From the NCBI GenBank assembly GCA_021779635.1, contig JAJYAH010000005.1, forward strand, positions 1-35,228: a stretch of 35,228 nucleotides of DNA, written 5' to 3'. Positions within the stretch are counted from its first letter, which is position 1. Each line of letters begins with the position of its first letter. Shown one piece after another: positions 1 through 7,967 of the stretch. Below the pieces are notes generated by a model. The model saw only the letters and a program-made list of their open reading frames with translations, was not told the origin of the DNA and did no database searches. The DNA is from Pseudomonadota bacterium. GTDB taxonomy: Bacteria; Pseudomonadota; Alphaproteobacteria; Rhizobiales; Xanthobacteraceae. Made by a program: the position numbers and the translations under genes.

Positions 1-464
1 AGTGACGCATTTTCAGAAGGTGATGCCTTATCGAGAGGCGTACCAATCACGGCGATGGTCTTTCCGCCCTGAGCAATTGCAGCAGTGTGCGCAACCGTAT
101 CAACACCATACGCCAAGCCGGAAACAATCACGATCCCGGCGTCAACCAATTTGCGTGCCAACCATTCCGTTGCGCCGATACCTGCATCCGACACTTCACG
201 AGTACCCACGATCGAGACGCACGGGCGCCTTAGCAACGACGTGTCACCTGCATAAAAGATGCGTGCATCGCCGTGACTTTTCGTATTGCCCAAAAAATTC
301 AGTTGCTTCGCGTCTGGAACGCGACCAGTTCCGAGCAATGCCTCCGACAGCATCATTGAACCCGTCTCTTTCGGAGGAACGTAGTCGGATTTCGTGCCAC
401 GCGACCGGGTGTCAGACATCCAAGGATCATCTGCCAGCGCAGTCTTGGTCGCAATGTTGGTCAT
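1..464 (-). CDS. DprA/Smf-family DNA-processing protein, N-terminal 154 residues (partial)
   Basis: The minus strand from the ATG at 464 stays open to the window edge, so the C-terminus is missing. The translation contains the DprA Rossmann-fold signatures: SIVGTRE (about residues 84-90), VSGLAYGVDTVAH (about 114-126) and GGKTIAVIGTPLD (about 133-145). Known DprA binds single-stranded DNA and loads RecA during natural transformation; the fold belongs to the SLOG superfamily. The start follows an AGGCGAG ribosome-binding site. About 80 residues precede the Rossmann fold, and I recognise no SAM domain there. The segment is richer in A/T than the rest of the window: I count 27 G/C in the 60 bases 241-300. 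GTPLD and KASPSEN stand where typical DprA has GxGLD and YPxEN, so it is a divergent member. This may be an accessory copy on a mobile island rather than the housekeeping dprA; that is inference. Family assignment is secure, role is not. Confidence 0.85.
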   Translation of the reverse strand, partial: MTNIATKTALADDPWMSDTRSRGTKSDYVPPKETGSMMLSEALLGTGRVPDAKQLNFLGNTKSHGDARIFYAGDTSLLRRPCVSIVGTREVSDAGIGATEWLARKLVDAGIVIVSGLAYGVDTVAHTAAIAQGGKTIAVIGTPLDKASPSENAS

Positions 465-966
465 TGGCTCGCCTGCGATTCGGTATCAGAACAATATCCT
501 AATTGGCTGATGACGAAAAGGGATTTGTCCAATGAATCAACAGCTTATCGAGACCAAAAAGGATTCGGAAATCAAAGGGATAGCCGCATTGGGGTGCAGA
601 CCGAGCTCGGCGGGCGCTACGGGCTGATGGCTGGGGGTCTCGTAGCGCGGCGCGCTGCCGCGCGCATAAGTTCAAGATTTCCCGAAGCCGAGACCTGAGG
701 TCACCACCACAGCCGCTGCTTCACCCTTGTGAATTCGATACCATCTTGATTCGTTGTAGGATTCGGAGAGGCAACTATCTTTTGCAAAACGCGCCGGAAC
801 TCCAGACCAACCGCCTATCGCCAACGGAAAAAACGCTGAACGCAGAGAGAACGGAGTCCCCGGATTTTCCCCGTATCTGGCTGGGGAATTTGCGTTTCGT
901 TCTGCTGTGAGTTGCCAAGTCAGATTTCGCAGCGCTGAATAAAGCGCTGCGAAATCAAGAAGTTTC
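465..966. other. Gene-free stretch between the dprA-like gene and tRNA-Gly
   Basis: I see no convincing gene on either strand. A 62-codon open frame at 510-698 has no ribosome-binding site or recognisable content. The stretch contains a GC hairpin near 655-675 (GCGCGGC / GCCGCGC around GCGCT) and the long perfect hairpin at 923-956 that is listed separately. It also holds the upstream region of the dprA-like gene. Confidence 0.6.
923..956 (-). terminator. Perfect 14-bp inverted repeat just 3' of tRNA-Gly
   Basis: GATTTCGCAGCGCT (923-936) and its exact reverse complement (943-956) flank a 6-nt loop. It begins 10 nt past the CCA end of the minus-strand tRNA-Gly, where a transcript end or processing signal is expected. 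No run of T follows on the minus strand, so it is not a textbook intrinsic terminator; it could instead be a repeat or part of an integration site. Confidence 0.5.
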
Positions 967-1041
<75 letters not shown>

Positions 1042-1380
1042 ATCCGAGCGATTGACGACGATGAGCCGCCAGCAACGGGCAGAGCTATGCCAAATGCCGC
1101 TCTCGAATGCAACAGCCCGCTCATGGCCCGAAATCGGTCAGATGGCCGTTTATCGGCGAGAATGGGCTGGAATTCCCCCAAAACGGCGCACCAAGGATTT
1201 CAGCCCAGCGCTGATGTACTTCAGCGGCGCGAAGCCCGGCATGCTCCGGACCGGACGAGAGGGCCCCGCGCCGGCCCGGAACCATCTCCCGGCCGATTGC
1301 AAATCCGACTTTCAACCGCCAATTAGGGCTCAGGCCGTGCTAGAACAGGCCCAATCCGCAAGATACCAGACGAGGATCCC
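1042..1380. other. Gene-free stretch between tRNA-Gly and cnoX
   Basis: Several open frames cross this interval on both strands (for example 1052-1384 plus and 1121-1315 minus), but none has a family-like sequence or a good ribosome-binding site. It should contain the divergent promoters for tRNA-Gly (minus) and the thioredoxin-TPR gene (plus). I could not pick out convincing -35/-10 boxes. Confidence 0.55.
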
Positions 1381-2304
1381 GTGACGATAGTAGAGCAGGG
1401 CAGCGGACCGGCGCCACAGGCAGCGTCCGATCTGATCAAGGAAACGACCACCCAGACGTTCGTGAAGGACGTTATCGAGGAGTCAAAGCGCCAGCCGGTG
1501 CTGATCGACTTCTGGGCGCCATGGTGCGGCCCCTGCCGCCAGCTCACGCCGATTATCGAGAAGGCCGTTCGTGCCGCAAAAGGCAAGGTCAAGCTGGTCA
1601 AGATGAACATCGACGAACATCCGGCGATTCCCGGCCAGATGGGGATTCAATCGATCCCGGCCGTGATCGCATTCGTCAACGGCCAGCCCGCCGACGGCTT
1701 CATGGGCGCGGTTCCGGAAAGCCAGGTCACCGCCTTCATCAACAAGCTGACCGCCGGCATGCCGGGTGCGGGCGAGCCCAATATCGCCGAAATCCTGCAG
1801 GAGGCCGAAGCCGTTCTGGCTGAGGGCGATCCGACCGCGGCGGCGTCGATCTATGCCGAGGTGCTGGCGGCGGACGCCACCAATATCGCAGCCCTGGCCG
1901 GGCTCGCGAAATGCTACATGGCGACCGGCGCCGTCGAGCAGGCCAAGCAAACCCTCGCCATGGTGCCCGAATCGAAACGCGGCGAGGCGGCGGTCAAGGC
2001 AGTGCAGGCGTCGATCGATCTCGCCGAGCAGGCCAAGGTGCTCGGCCCGGTGACCGAACTGGAACAGAAAGTCGCCGCAAACCCGCTCGATCATCAGGCG
2101 CGATTCGATCTTGCGACCGCGCTCAACGCCAGCGGCAAGCGCAGTGAGGCCATTCACCAATTGCTTGAAATCGTCAAGCGCGATCGCAAATGGAACGAGG
2201 ACGGCGCACGAAAGCAGCTGGTGCAATTCTTCGAGGCGTGGGGGCCGACCGATGAGGCCACCGTTGAGGGGCGAAAGCGGCTATCGACGATTCTTTTTTC
2301 ATAG
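1381..2304 (+). CDS. cnoX: Thioredoxin-TPR co-chaperone (CnoX/YbbN family)
   Basis: 307-residue cytoplasmic protein with an N-terminal thioredoxin domain (about residues 20-120) and a C-terminal helical TPR-like half (about 130-300). The active site WCGPC lies at 48-52 and the cis-proline SIPA near 91-94. E. coli CnoX/YbbN lacks the full CxxC; the Caulobacter form keeps it and is both a holdase and a thioredoxin. With CGPC intact this protein probably resembles the Caulobacter type: it would protect clients from oxidative damage and pass them to GroEL or DnaK. The start is a GTG with GAGGA just upstream; it fits where homology to the fold begins. The LON-domain gene follows 35 bp later on the same strand and is probably co-transcribed. 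Confidence 0.9.
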   Translation: MTIVEQGSGPAPQAASDLIKETTTQTFVKDVIEESKRQPVLIDFWAPWCGPCRQLTPIIEKAVRAAKGKVKLVKMNIDEHPAIPGQMGIQSIPAVIAFVNGQPADGFMGAVPESQVTAFINKLTAGMPGAGEPNIAEILQEAEAVLAEGDPTAAASIYAEVLAADATNIAALAGLAKCYMATGAVEQAKQTLAMVPESKRGEAAVKAVQASIDLAEQAKVLGPVTELEQKVAANPLDHQARFDLATALNASGKRSEAIHQLLEIVKRDRKWNEDGARKQLVQFFEAWGPTDEATVEGRKRLSTILFS

Positions 2305-2339
2305 CACTTAAGAGCCATGCTTTAGCACCGGGACCGCAG

Positions 2340-3014
2340 ATGCCGATCAATGCCGATTACCGCGGGCCCGGCGACCTTCCCTCGGTGATTCCCGTGTTTC
2401 CCCTACCCGGCGCGCTGCTGCTGCCGCGTGGCCAGATGCCGCTCAACATCTTCGAGCCACGCTATCTCGCCATGGTCGACGATGCGCTGCGCGACGGCCA
2501 TCGTCTGATCGGGATGATCCAGCCGGATGCCGCACACTCGCAAAGCGAAGGGCGGCCGGCATTGTTTCGCGTCGGCTGCGTCGGGCGCATCACCCAGCTC
2601 GCCGAGGCCGGCGACGGCCGCTATATCCTCGAACTCACCGGCATCACCCGCTTCAAGGTGGTGGAAGAGATGTCGGCGCTGACCGCGTATCGGCAATGCA
2701 GGGTGGATTATTTCCCCTACATCGACGATTTCACCGCACGCAAGGGTGAAGAAGCGGTTGACCGCGAGGCGCTGCTCAAGGTGCTGACGGATTTTCTCAA
2801 AGCCAACAACCTCAAGGTCGACTGGGAGGGCGTCGAAAGCGCGCCCAACGAAGCGCTGGTCAATGCGCTGGCAATGATGTCGCCCTACGGCCCGCCGGAA
2901 AAGCAGGCAATGCTGGAAGCGCCCGATCTCAAGACCCGCGCCGAGATTCTGATTGCAGTCACTGAAATGGATCTCGCGAAGAAGCGCACCACCGGCGATC
3001 CGGGATTGCAGTAA
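2340..3014 (+). CDS. LON peptidase substrate-binding-domain protein
   Basis: 224 residues that match the N-terminal (substrate-binding) domain of Lon protease standing alone. The characteristic start IPVFPLPGALLLPRGQMPL (about residues 17-35) is followed by NIFEPRYLAMVDD and later GCVGRITQ. There is no AAA+ or protease domain, so it cannot be a Lon protease by itself. Such stand-alone proteins are common beside thioredoxin-TPR genes in Rhizobiales; their function is not established. It follows cnoX by 35 bp. Its stop is one base from the stop of the convergent minus-strand membrane protein gene. Confidence 0.88.
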   Translation: MPINADYRGPGDLPSVIPVFPLPGALLLPRGQMPLNIFEPRYLAMVDDALRDGHRLIGMIQPDAAHSQSEGRPALFRVGCVGRITQLAEAGDGRYILELTGITRFKVVEEMSALTAYRQCRVDYFPYIDDFTARKGEEAVDREALLKVLTDFLKANNLKVDWEGVESAPNEALVNALAMMSPYGPPEKQAMLEAPDLKTRAEILIAVTEMDLAKKRTTGDPGLQ

Positions 3015-3015
3015 G

Positions 3016-3366
3016 TTAATACCCCGCGACAGCCATCACGGCGACGGCACCCAGCACCATCCATCCGAAATGCCGGCCGCGCGTGCCGACGGCATTGCCG
3101 ATCGCGCTGAAGGCGAACACACAGGCGAACGTCACGATGATCCAGTGCCGCGCGACCGGCGAGGCCATGCCAGGCGCCGCGATCAGGAGCACGCCGCCGG
3201 CGATCCAGGCGACGGTCGGGACTTGCCAGACGAATCGGAATAAGGTCCGCAGGCGTTGCGGCTCGATGGTCACGCGCGGGAACACCTTGGTCTCCGACAG
3301 CACGCCGTGAATCAGCGCCGCTACGATCGCGGCCACGCCGGAACATTGCAGCAAGAGATCGCGCAT
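3016..3366 (-). CDS. Small four-helix inner-membrane protein of unknown function
   Basis: About 116 residues with four hydrophobic segments: near the N-terminus (SGVAAIVAALIHGVL), QVPTVAWIAGGVLLIAA, HWIIVTFACVFAFSAIG and FGWMVLGAVAVMAVAGY. I do not recognise a named family. Two ATGs lie six bases apart (3372 and 3366). I chose 3366 because GGAG sits seven bases before it but only one base before the other. It is transcribed divergently from the TetR gene, and a TetR-type palindrome at 3376-3393 overlaps its ribosome-binding site. It is therefore very likely the repressor's target; a ligand or transport role is unknown. Confidence 0.75.
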   Translation of the reverse strand: MRDLLLQCSGVAAIVAALIHGVLSETKVFPRVTIEPQRLRTLFRFVWQVPTVAWIAGGVLLIAAPGMASPVARHWIIVTFACVFAFSAIGNAVGTRGRHFGWMVLGAVAVMAVAGY

Positions 3367-3375
3367 TCGCATTCT

Positions 3376-3393
3376 CCATACACTACTGTATGG
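3376..3393. promoter_or_regulatory. Putative TetR operator 1
   Basis: Perfect inverted repeat CCATACA-CTAC-TGTATGG next to the start of the membrane protein gene. It shares the core TACAnnnnTGTA with the site at 3421-3434. The two centres are 43 bp apart, about four helical turns, so both sites would face the same side of the helix. Confidence 0.7.
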
Positions 3394-3420
3394 TAGTAAC
3401 GGGTGCGCTGGCGCCTGTCA

Positions 3421-3434
3421 ATACAGTGGTGTAT
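3421..3434. promoter_or_regulatory. Putative TetR operator 2
   Basis: Inverted repeat ATACA-GTGG-TGTAT, 24 bp upstream of the TetR start. It has the same core and half-site spacing as operator 1. Autoregulation of the regulator is the likely purpose. Confidence 0.65.
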
Positions 3435-3457
3435 GGTGAATTGTCGCAAGGTACCTC

Positions 3458-3994
3458 ATGGCCGATCAACTCTCCGCCGAAGACTGGCTCGATCAGGGCC
3501 TCAAGACTCTGGCCAAAAGCGGTTTCACGGCATTGAAGGCCGAGCCGCTGGCTAAGGCGATGGGGGTATCGCGCGGCAGCTTCTACTGGCATTTTGCCGA
3601 CATCGGCGTGTACCACGCCGCCATCCTGAAGCATTGGCGTGACGTCGCCGCCGAGCAGGTCATCGCCGACCTCGAAATGGTCTCAAAGGACCGCGATGCG
3701 CTGGCGCTGCTGTTGCGCCGGGCGTTCTCCAGCACGCCAGCGCTGGAGAACGCGGTCCGCACCTGGGCCACGGTCGATCCAGAAGCGCGCGCCGCCGTGC
3801 AGGCGATCGACCAGCGACGCCTCGGCTACATCGAAACCCTGTTGAGGCAAGCCGGGCTTTCCGCCGATATGGCGCGCGCCCGCGCCCAGATTCTCTACTG
3901 GACGTTTCTCGGCTTTGCACTGTCGGATAAACCGCTGCCGCCGGCGCGACGGGCGGCGGTGCTCGAGGAATTGCTTCGGATGGCCGCGCGATAG
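3458..3994 (+). CDS. TetR/AcrR-family transcriptional regulator
   Basis: 178 residues. The N-terminal helix-turn-helix is clear: GFTALKAEPLAKAMGVSRGS followed by FYWHFADIGVYHAAIL (about residues 22-57), the TetR signature of a recognition helix and YxHF. The C-terminal part is helical and ligand-binding in the family; it ends in a run of helices with no recognised subgroup. It stands divergent to the small membrane protein gene with two matching palindromes between them. The expected circuit is repression of both genes, released by an unknown ligand. A 10-bp-stem hairpin lies 70 bp past the stop. Confidence 0.93.
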   Translation: MADQLSAEDWLDQGLKTLAKSGFTALKAEPLAKAMGVSRGSFYWHFADIGVYHAAILKHWRDVAAEQVIADLEMVSKDRDALALLLRRAFSSTPALENAVRTWATVDPEARAAVQAIDQRRLGYIETLLRQAGLSADMARARAQILYWTFLGFALSDKPLPPARRAAVLEELLRMAAR

Positions 3995-4419
3995 AACCGC
4001 GCCGTCGGCGCGAGGCGCTCACTTCGCTCTCTTTGTTCGCGTGGTGAATTCTCGGTTCTTCGTCGCCGCTTCTCACGGAGAAGCGGCCGGTCGACTCGCA
4101 CACGGCGCGTAACCCTCCGTTCACCATGAGCACAAATCCCCGAATCCCCTTCCACAAACGGCGCCGCTTTCAAGTTCGCTTACACCTTTCCTGCTTAGTC
4201 ATGCTGAAGGGGTGAGGCTGCGACAAAGAAGGAGTTCAGCCTCCTCGCGTGAATGTGGTTGGGCGTATGAGTATCGAACGAATTGTCTTCCTGGCCATCG
4301 AAGGCGGCACTGCCGCCTGTCCCGCTGACGACACGTCTCTCCCACCGACACATCAATGCGACTCGTGACGGCGTCTCAGGCCCGACTACGACACAGCAGT
4401 GACCAGAAGGACACTCGAC
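3995..4419. other. Intergenic region upstream of the cpa genes
   Basis: No gene is supported here. It includes the hairpin at 4065-4087 and a leader-like segment at 4214-4243 in which GAGGCTG pairs with CAGCCTC around a loop that contains AAGGAG. A 33-codon frame at 4267-4368 has no ribosome-binding site and no pilin-like hydrophobic stretch. The promoter of cpaC must be in this interval. I see neither a Flp pilin nor cpaA or cpaB. Confidence 0.55.
4065..4087 (+). terminator. Hairpin downstream of the TetR gene
   Basis: GCCGCTTCTC and its exact complement GAGAAGCGGC enclose a 3-nt loop (ACG). The 10-bp stem with tight loop suits transcription termination after the TetR gene, but no T-run follows, so the call is tentative. 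Confidence 0.4.
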
Positions 4420-5895
4420 ATGAAATACAGGGCAGACCGGCCGTTGCCGCGCACGTTTCTAGGCCACGTCTTGTCGCTTTTGGCCGCCGCCGCGCTGACA
4501 CTCACCGCCGTCCAGGCCCCAGCCTTGGCGAACGATGACCACCCCGCGGCACCGATTTCGGCCGGCGCCCAAACCAAGACCCGTTTTCTTGCGCTCGGCA
4601 TCGGCAAATCGATGATCGTCGATTTGCCGCGCGAGGCCAAGGATGTGCTGGTCGCCGACCCGAAAATAGCGACCGCCGTCATCCGCTCGCCGCAGCGCGC
4701 CTACATTATCGGCGCGACGGTTGGCCAGACCAATATTGTGTTCTTCGATTCCGAAGGCCAGCAAATCGTCGCCTATGACATCGCCATCAAACGGGATCTC
4801 AATGGTGTGCGCGCCGCGTTGAGGCAAATGCTCCCCGCGGCCGGAATCCAGATCGAAGGAATTGGCGACAGCGTCCTGCTGACGGGCTCGGTATCCAGCC
4901 CGATCGAGGCGCAGCAAGCCGGCGATGTCGCCTCACGCCTGGTGGGCGGTAGCGACAAGGTCGTCAACTCCATTGTGGTCCGGGGCCGCGATCAGGTGAT
5001 GCTGAAGGTGACGGTCGCCGAAGTGCGGCGGAATATCGTCAAGCAACTGGGCCTCGATCTCAGTGCCAGCATGAACATGGGCACCTCGGTGGTCAATTTC
5101 AACAATTCCAACCCGTTCACCGCAAACAATGCGCCGCTCGTCCCCGGTAACTCCCTCGTCACGCAAGCCCTGAATAAAGCTGGTGTGCCTTCGGTCACTG
5201 CTACCCTGCGCGCAATGGAGAGCGCCGGTGTGGTGCGGACACTGGCAGAACCAAATCTGACGGCGATCTCCGGAGAGTCCGCCACCTTTATCTCGGGCGG
5301 CGAATTTCCGATACCGACCGGCGTGACCTGCCAAACGACAACGGCAGGCGCCATCGGACAATGCGTCCAGACGGTCAGTTTCAAGAAATTCGGCATCTCT
5401 CTCAATTTCACGCCGGTGGTGCTGACCGAGGGACGGATCAGCCTGCGGGTGATGACCGAGGTGTCGGAAGTCTCGACCGAAAATGCTTTGTCCGGCGGTC
5501 AAGGTGGATCAACTATTCCTTCGATCAAGACCCGGCGCGCGGAAACCACGCTGGAAATCCCGTCCGGCGGCTCGATGGCGATGGCCGGCCTCATTCAGGA
5601 GCAGACCAAGCAGGCGGTCAACGGATTGCCGGGTATCGATCAAGTGCCGCTTTTCGGCCAGCTCTTCAGGAGCCAGGATTTTATCAACAACCAGACCGAA
5701 CTGATGGTCATCGTGACGCCCTATGTCGTTCGGGCGGTTTCGCAGAAAGAGTTGTCGCGTCCCGATGACGGGTTCGCGCCCGCGTCGGATGCTCAATCAG
5801 CCCTGTTCGCCCAAATCAACCGAATCTACGGCATTCCTGCTCACGCCGAACCGGTTGGAGGCCGCGAGGGCAATTTTGGTTTCATCATCGACTGA
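4420..5895 (+). CDS. cpaC: Pilus assembly secretin CpaC (RcpA)
   Basis: 491 residues, the outer-membrane secretin of the Flp/Tad type IVb pilus. A signal peptide with cleavage expected after ALA (near residue 37) is followed by an N-terminal secretin domain (about 50-120), a BON-like domain (about 125-195) and the C-terminal secretin beta domain (about 270-440, with LAEPNLTAISGESATFISGG and the late motif VPLFGQLFRS / TELMVIVTPYVV). I chose the ATG at 4420 over an in-frame GTG at 4399 because AAGGA precedes it at eight bases. The secretin domain holds a pair of cysteines 12 residues apart (CQTTT...GQC) that could form a periplasmic disulfide. First gene of cpaC-cpaD-cpaE. Confidence 0.95.
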   Translation: MKYRADRPLPRTFLGHVLSLLAAAALTLTAVQAPALANDDHPAAPISAGAQTKTRFLALGIGKSMIVDLPREAKDVLVADPKIATAVIRSPQRAYIIGATVGQTNIVFFDSEGQQIVAYDIAIKRDLNGVRAALRQMLPAAGIQIEGIGDSVLLTGSVSSPIEAQQAGDVASRLVGGSDKVVNSIVVRGRDQVMLKVTVAEVRRNIVKQLGLDLSASMNMGTSVVNFNNSNPFTANNAPLVPGNSLVTQALNKAGVPSVTATLRAMESAGVVRTLAEPNLTAISGESATFISGGEFPIPTGVTCQTTTAGAIGQCVQTVSFKKFGISLNFTPVVLTEGRISLRVMTEVSEVSTENALSGGQGGSTIPSIKTRRAETTLEIPSGGSMAMAGLIQEQTKQAVNGLPGIDQVPLFGQLFRSQDFINNQTELMVIVTPYVVRAVSQKELSRPDDGFAPASDAQSALFAQINRIYGIPAHAEPVGGREGNFGFIID

Positions 5896-5918
5896 GGCGG
5901 CAGGACGAGGACGGAACG

Positions 5919-6662
5919 ATGACAAACATAACTTCGGTCGATCGAATTAGAATCCTCTGCGCGCTGGGCGTGCTGCTTGGCCTTTCAAGCACGTTGGGTG
6001 CGTGCACAGATGCCAGCGACGAGTTCGCCGTGACGGCGCGCGTTCCCGAGGATTACCGCCTGCGGCATCCGATCGTGATCCAGGAGGCCGACCGATCCGT
6101 CGTGATCTTCGTCGGTCACGCGCGCGGTGATCTGTCTGCTTCACAACGCGCCGACGTCATCGGATTGGCTCGGATATGGGTTAGCGAGGGAACCGGCGCG
6201 ATTGTGGCCGATGTACCGGTCGATACGCCGAACGCCCGGGCTGCCGCGAGTTCGTTCCGGGAAATTCAGGCGCTGCTTATCGCAAGCGGCGTGCCGTCCC
6301 GCGGCATCTTGTTGCACCGCTATCACCCGGACGACCCGCGAACGCTTCCGACGATAAGGCTGAGTTATCCAAAGATTGCAGCAGTGGCCGGGCCGTGCGG
6401 GCTGTGGCCTGAGGATCTCGGTCCCTCGATCAAGGACAGAGGCTATTTCGACAACAAGTCGTACTCCAATTTCGGCTGCGCCTATCAGCGGAATATGGCG
6501 GCGATGGTCGACAATCCGTCCGATCTCGTGCAGCCGCGGGCCGAGAGCCCCGCCTATACAATGCGGCGCACCGAAGGCTTCGAGAAATATCGTAAAGGGA
6601 CCACGACCGCCACCGAATATCCAGATGCCGAAAAGGCCAAACTCAGCGATGCAGGCAAATGA
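5919..6662 (+). CDS. cpaD: Pilus assembly lipoprotein CpaD
   Basis: 247 residues. An N-terminal hydrophobic segment ends in LGAC, a lipobox with the lipidated cysteine at about residue 29. The body matches CpaD: DYRLRHPIVI near 46-55, a periplasmic domain resembling OmpA-type peptidoglycan-associated proteins, and the conserved NFGCAYQRNMAAMVDNPSDL near the C-terminus. CpaD is thought to help the CpaC secretin in the outer membrane. It starts 23 bp after cpaC, and its stop overlaps the cpaE start (ATGA), so translation is probably coupled. Confidence 0.93.
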   Translation: MTNITSVDRIRILCALGVLLGLSSTLGACTDASDEFAVTARVPEDYRLRHPIVIQEADRSVVIFVGHARGDLSASQRADVIGLARIWVSEGTGAIVADVPVDTPNARAAASSFREIQALLIASGVPSRGILLHRYHPDDPRTLPTIRLSYPKIAAVAGPCGLWPEDLGPSIKDRGYFDNKSYSNFGCAYQRNMAAMVDNPSDLVQPRAESPAYTMRRTEGFEKYRKGTTTATEYPDAEKAKLSDAGK

Positions 6663-7915
6663 CCCGCAAAGAACTTTCGGACGCACCCCCGCCATCCCGA
6701 CATGATTACATCGCGCCGGCGCCACGCGTGTCGGTGCAGGCCTTCTGCGAGACGCCGGAAACCACCGCAGCCGTGGAATCGGCCGGCGTGGACCGGCGCC
6801 TTGGCAAGGCCCATCTGACGATCAAGAAAGGTGGAATGCCCGCCGCCATCGAAGCCTATCGTACGGTACCCACGCCGAACGTGATCATTGTCGAAACCGA
6901 CGGCAGCATCGATATTCTGGCTGGCCTCGACCAGCTCGCGACCGTGTGCGACCCCGGAACGCGCGTTGTCGTGATTGGTAATGAAAATGATGACGTACCC
7001 TATCGCGAATTGGTGCGGCGCGGCGTCAGCGATTACATGGTTGGACCGGTCCATACCCTCGACGTGGTCCGCACGATCTGTGGCTTGTTCTCGGCATCGG
7101 AGGCAGTCACCGTTGGCCGTATCATCGCCATCGTCGGCGCAAAAGGCGGTGTCGGCGCGTCCACCGTCGCGCACAACGTCGCCTGGGCTATCGCGCGCGA
7201 CGTCGCGCTGGATTCCGTCGTTATCGATCTCGACCTCGCTTTCGGGACCGCCGGGCTCGACTACAACAAAGACCCATTGCAGGGAGTGGCGAACGCGGTG
7301 TTCTCGGGCGAGCGGCTCGATACCGCCTTCATTGAGCGTTTGCTGGCAAAATGCACCGACCACCTCAGCCTGCTGGCGGCGCCGGCAACGCTCGAACGCG
7401 TCTATGATTTCGGCGATCAGGCCTTCGATGCGATTTTCGATACGCTGCGCATGACAACGCCCTGCATCGTGCTGGACATTCCCCATCAATGGTCGGGGTG
7501 GACCAGGCGCGCACTGACCGGTGCGGATGATATTCTGATCGTGGCCGAGCCGGACCTCGCCAATCTGCGCAATACCAAGAACATGTTGAATGTTCTGAAG
7601 GCATCGCGGCCCAATGACCGGACGCCGCTGTATTGTCTTAACCAAGTCGGCATGCCCAAGCGCCCGGAAATCAGCCCACGCGAATTCGCCAAGGCGATCG
7701 GGGACCAGCCGATAGCCTCTGTTCCGTTCGACCCGCGGATATTCGGCACTGCGGCCAATAACGGCCAGATGATCGCGGAGATCTCCGAACGTCATCGCGC
7801 CAGCAAGATGTTTGTACAGATCGCGCAGCACTTGACCGGCCACGGCGACGTCAAAAAATCGCGGGGCTCGCTCCTGTCGCCGATCATCGGAAAGCTGCGA
7901 GCAAACATGGCGTAG
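6659..7915 (+). CDS. cpaE: Pilus assembly ATPase-like protein CpaE (TadZ)
   Basis: 418 residues. An N-terminal receiver-like domain (about 25-140) precedes a ParA/MinD-type P-loop domain with GAKGGVGAST at about 160-169 and VVIDLDLAFG about 190-199. CpaE/TadZ localises the Tad secretion machinery at the pole and is needed for pilus assembly. The deviant Walker motif is retained; the second lysine-bearing signature is the usual family form. It overlaps cpaD by four bases. Normally the cpaF ATPase gene follows; here a convergent TPR gene begins 52 bp after the stop, so the cluster is short. Confidence 0.93.
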   Translation: MTRKELSDAPPPSRHDYIAPAPRVSVQAFCETPETTAAVESAGVDRRLGKAHLTIKKGGMPAAIEAYRTVPTPNVIIVETDGSIDILAGLDQLATVCDPGTRVVVIGNENDDVPYRELVRRGVSDYMVGPVHTLDVVRTICGLFSASEAVTVGRIIAIVGAKGGVGASTVAHNVAWAIARDVALDSVVIDLDLAFGTAGLDYNKDPLQGVANAVFSGERLDTAFIERLLAKCTDHLSLLAAPATLERVYDFGDQAFDAIFDTLRMTTPCIVLDIPHQWSGWTRRALTGADDILIVAEPDLANLRNTKNMLNVLKASRPNDRTPLYCLNQVGMPKRPEISPREFAKAIGDQPIASVPFDPRIFGTAANNGQMIAEISERHRASKMFVQIAQHLTGHGDVKKSRGSLLSPIIGKLRANMA

Positions 7916-7967
7916 TCTGGCGTGCGGCGAGGTCTGCGTAAGCCTAGCAACGGCTGACGTAGTGCCC

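Noticed and set aside
2..502. A 166-codon open frame on the plus strand
   Set aside because: It is antisense to the DprA-like gene, whose motifs on the minus strand are clear; the plus-strand translation has no recognisable features.
1052..1384. A 110-codon open frame upstream of cnoX
   Set aside because: No ribosome-binding site, no family features, and competing frames on both strands; judged intergenic.
4267..4368. A 33-codon frame upstream of cpaC considered as a Flp pilin
   Set aside because: It lacks the hydrophobic helix and pilin cleavage motif and has no ribosome-binding site.
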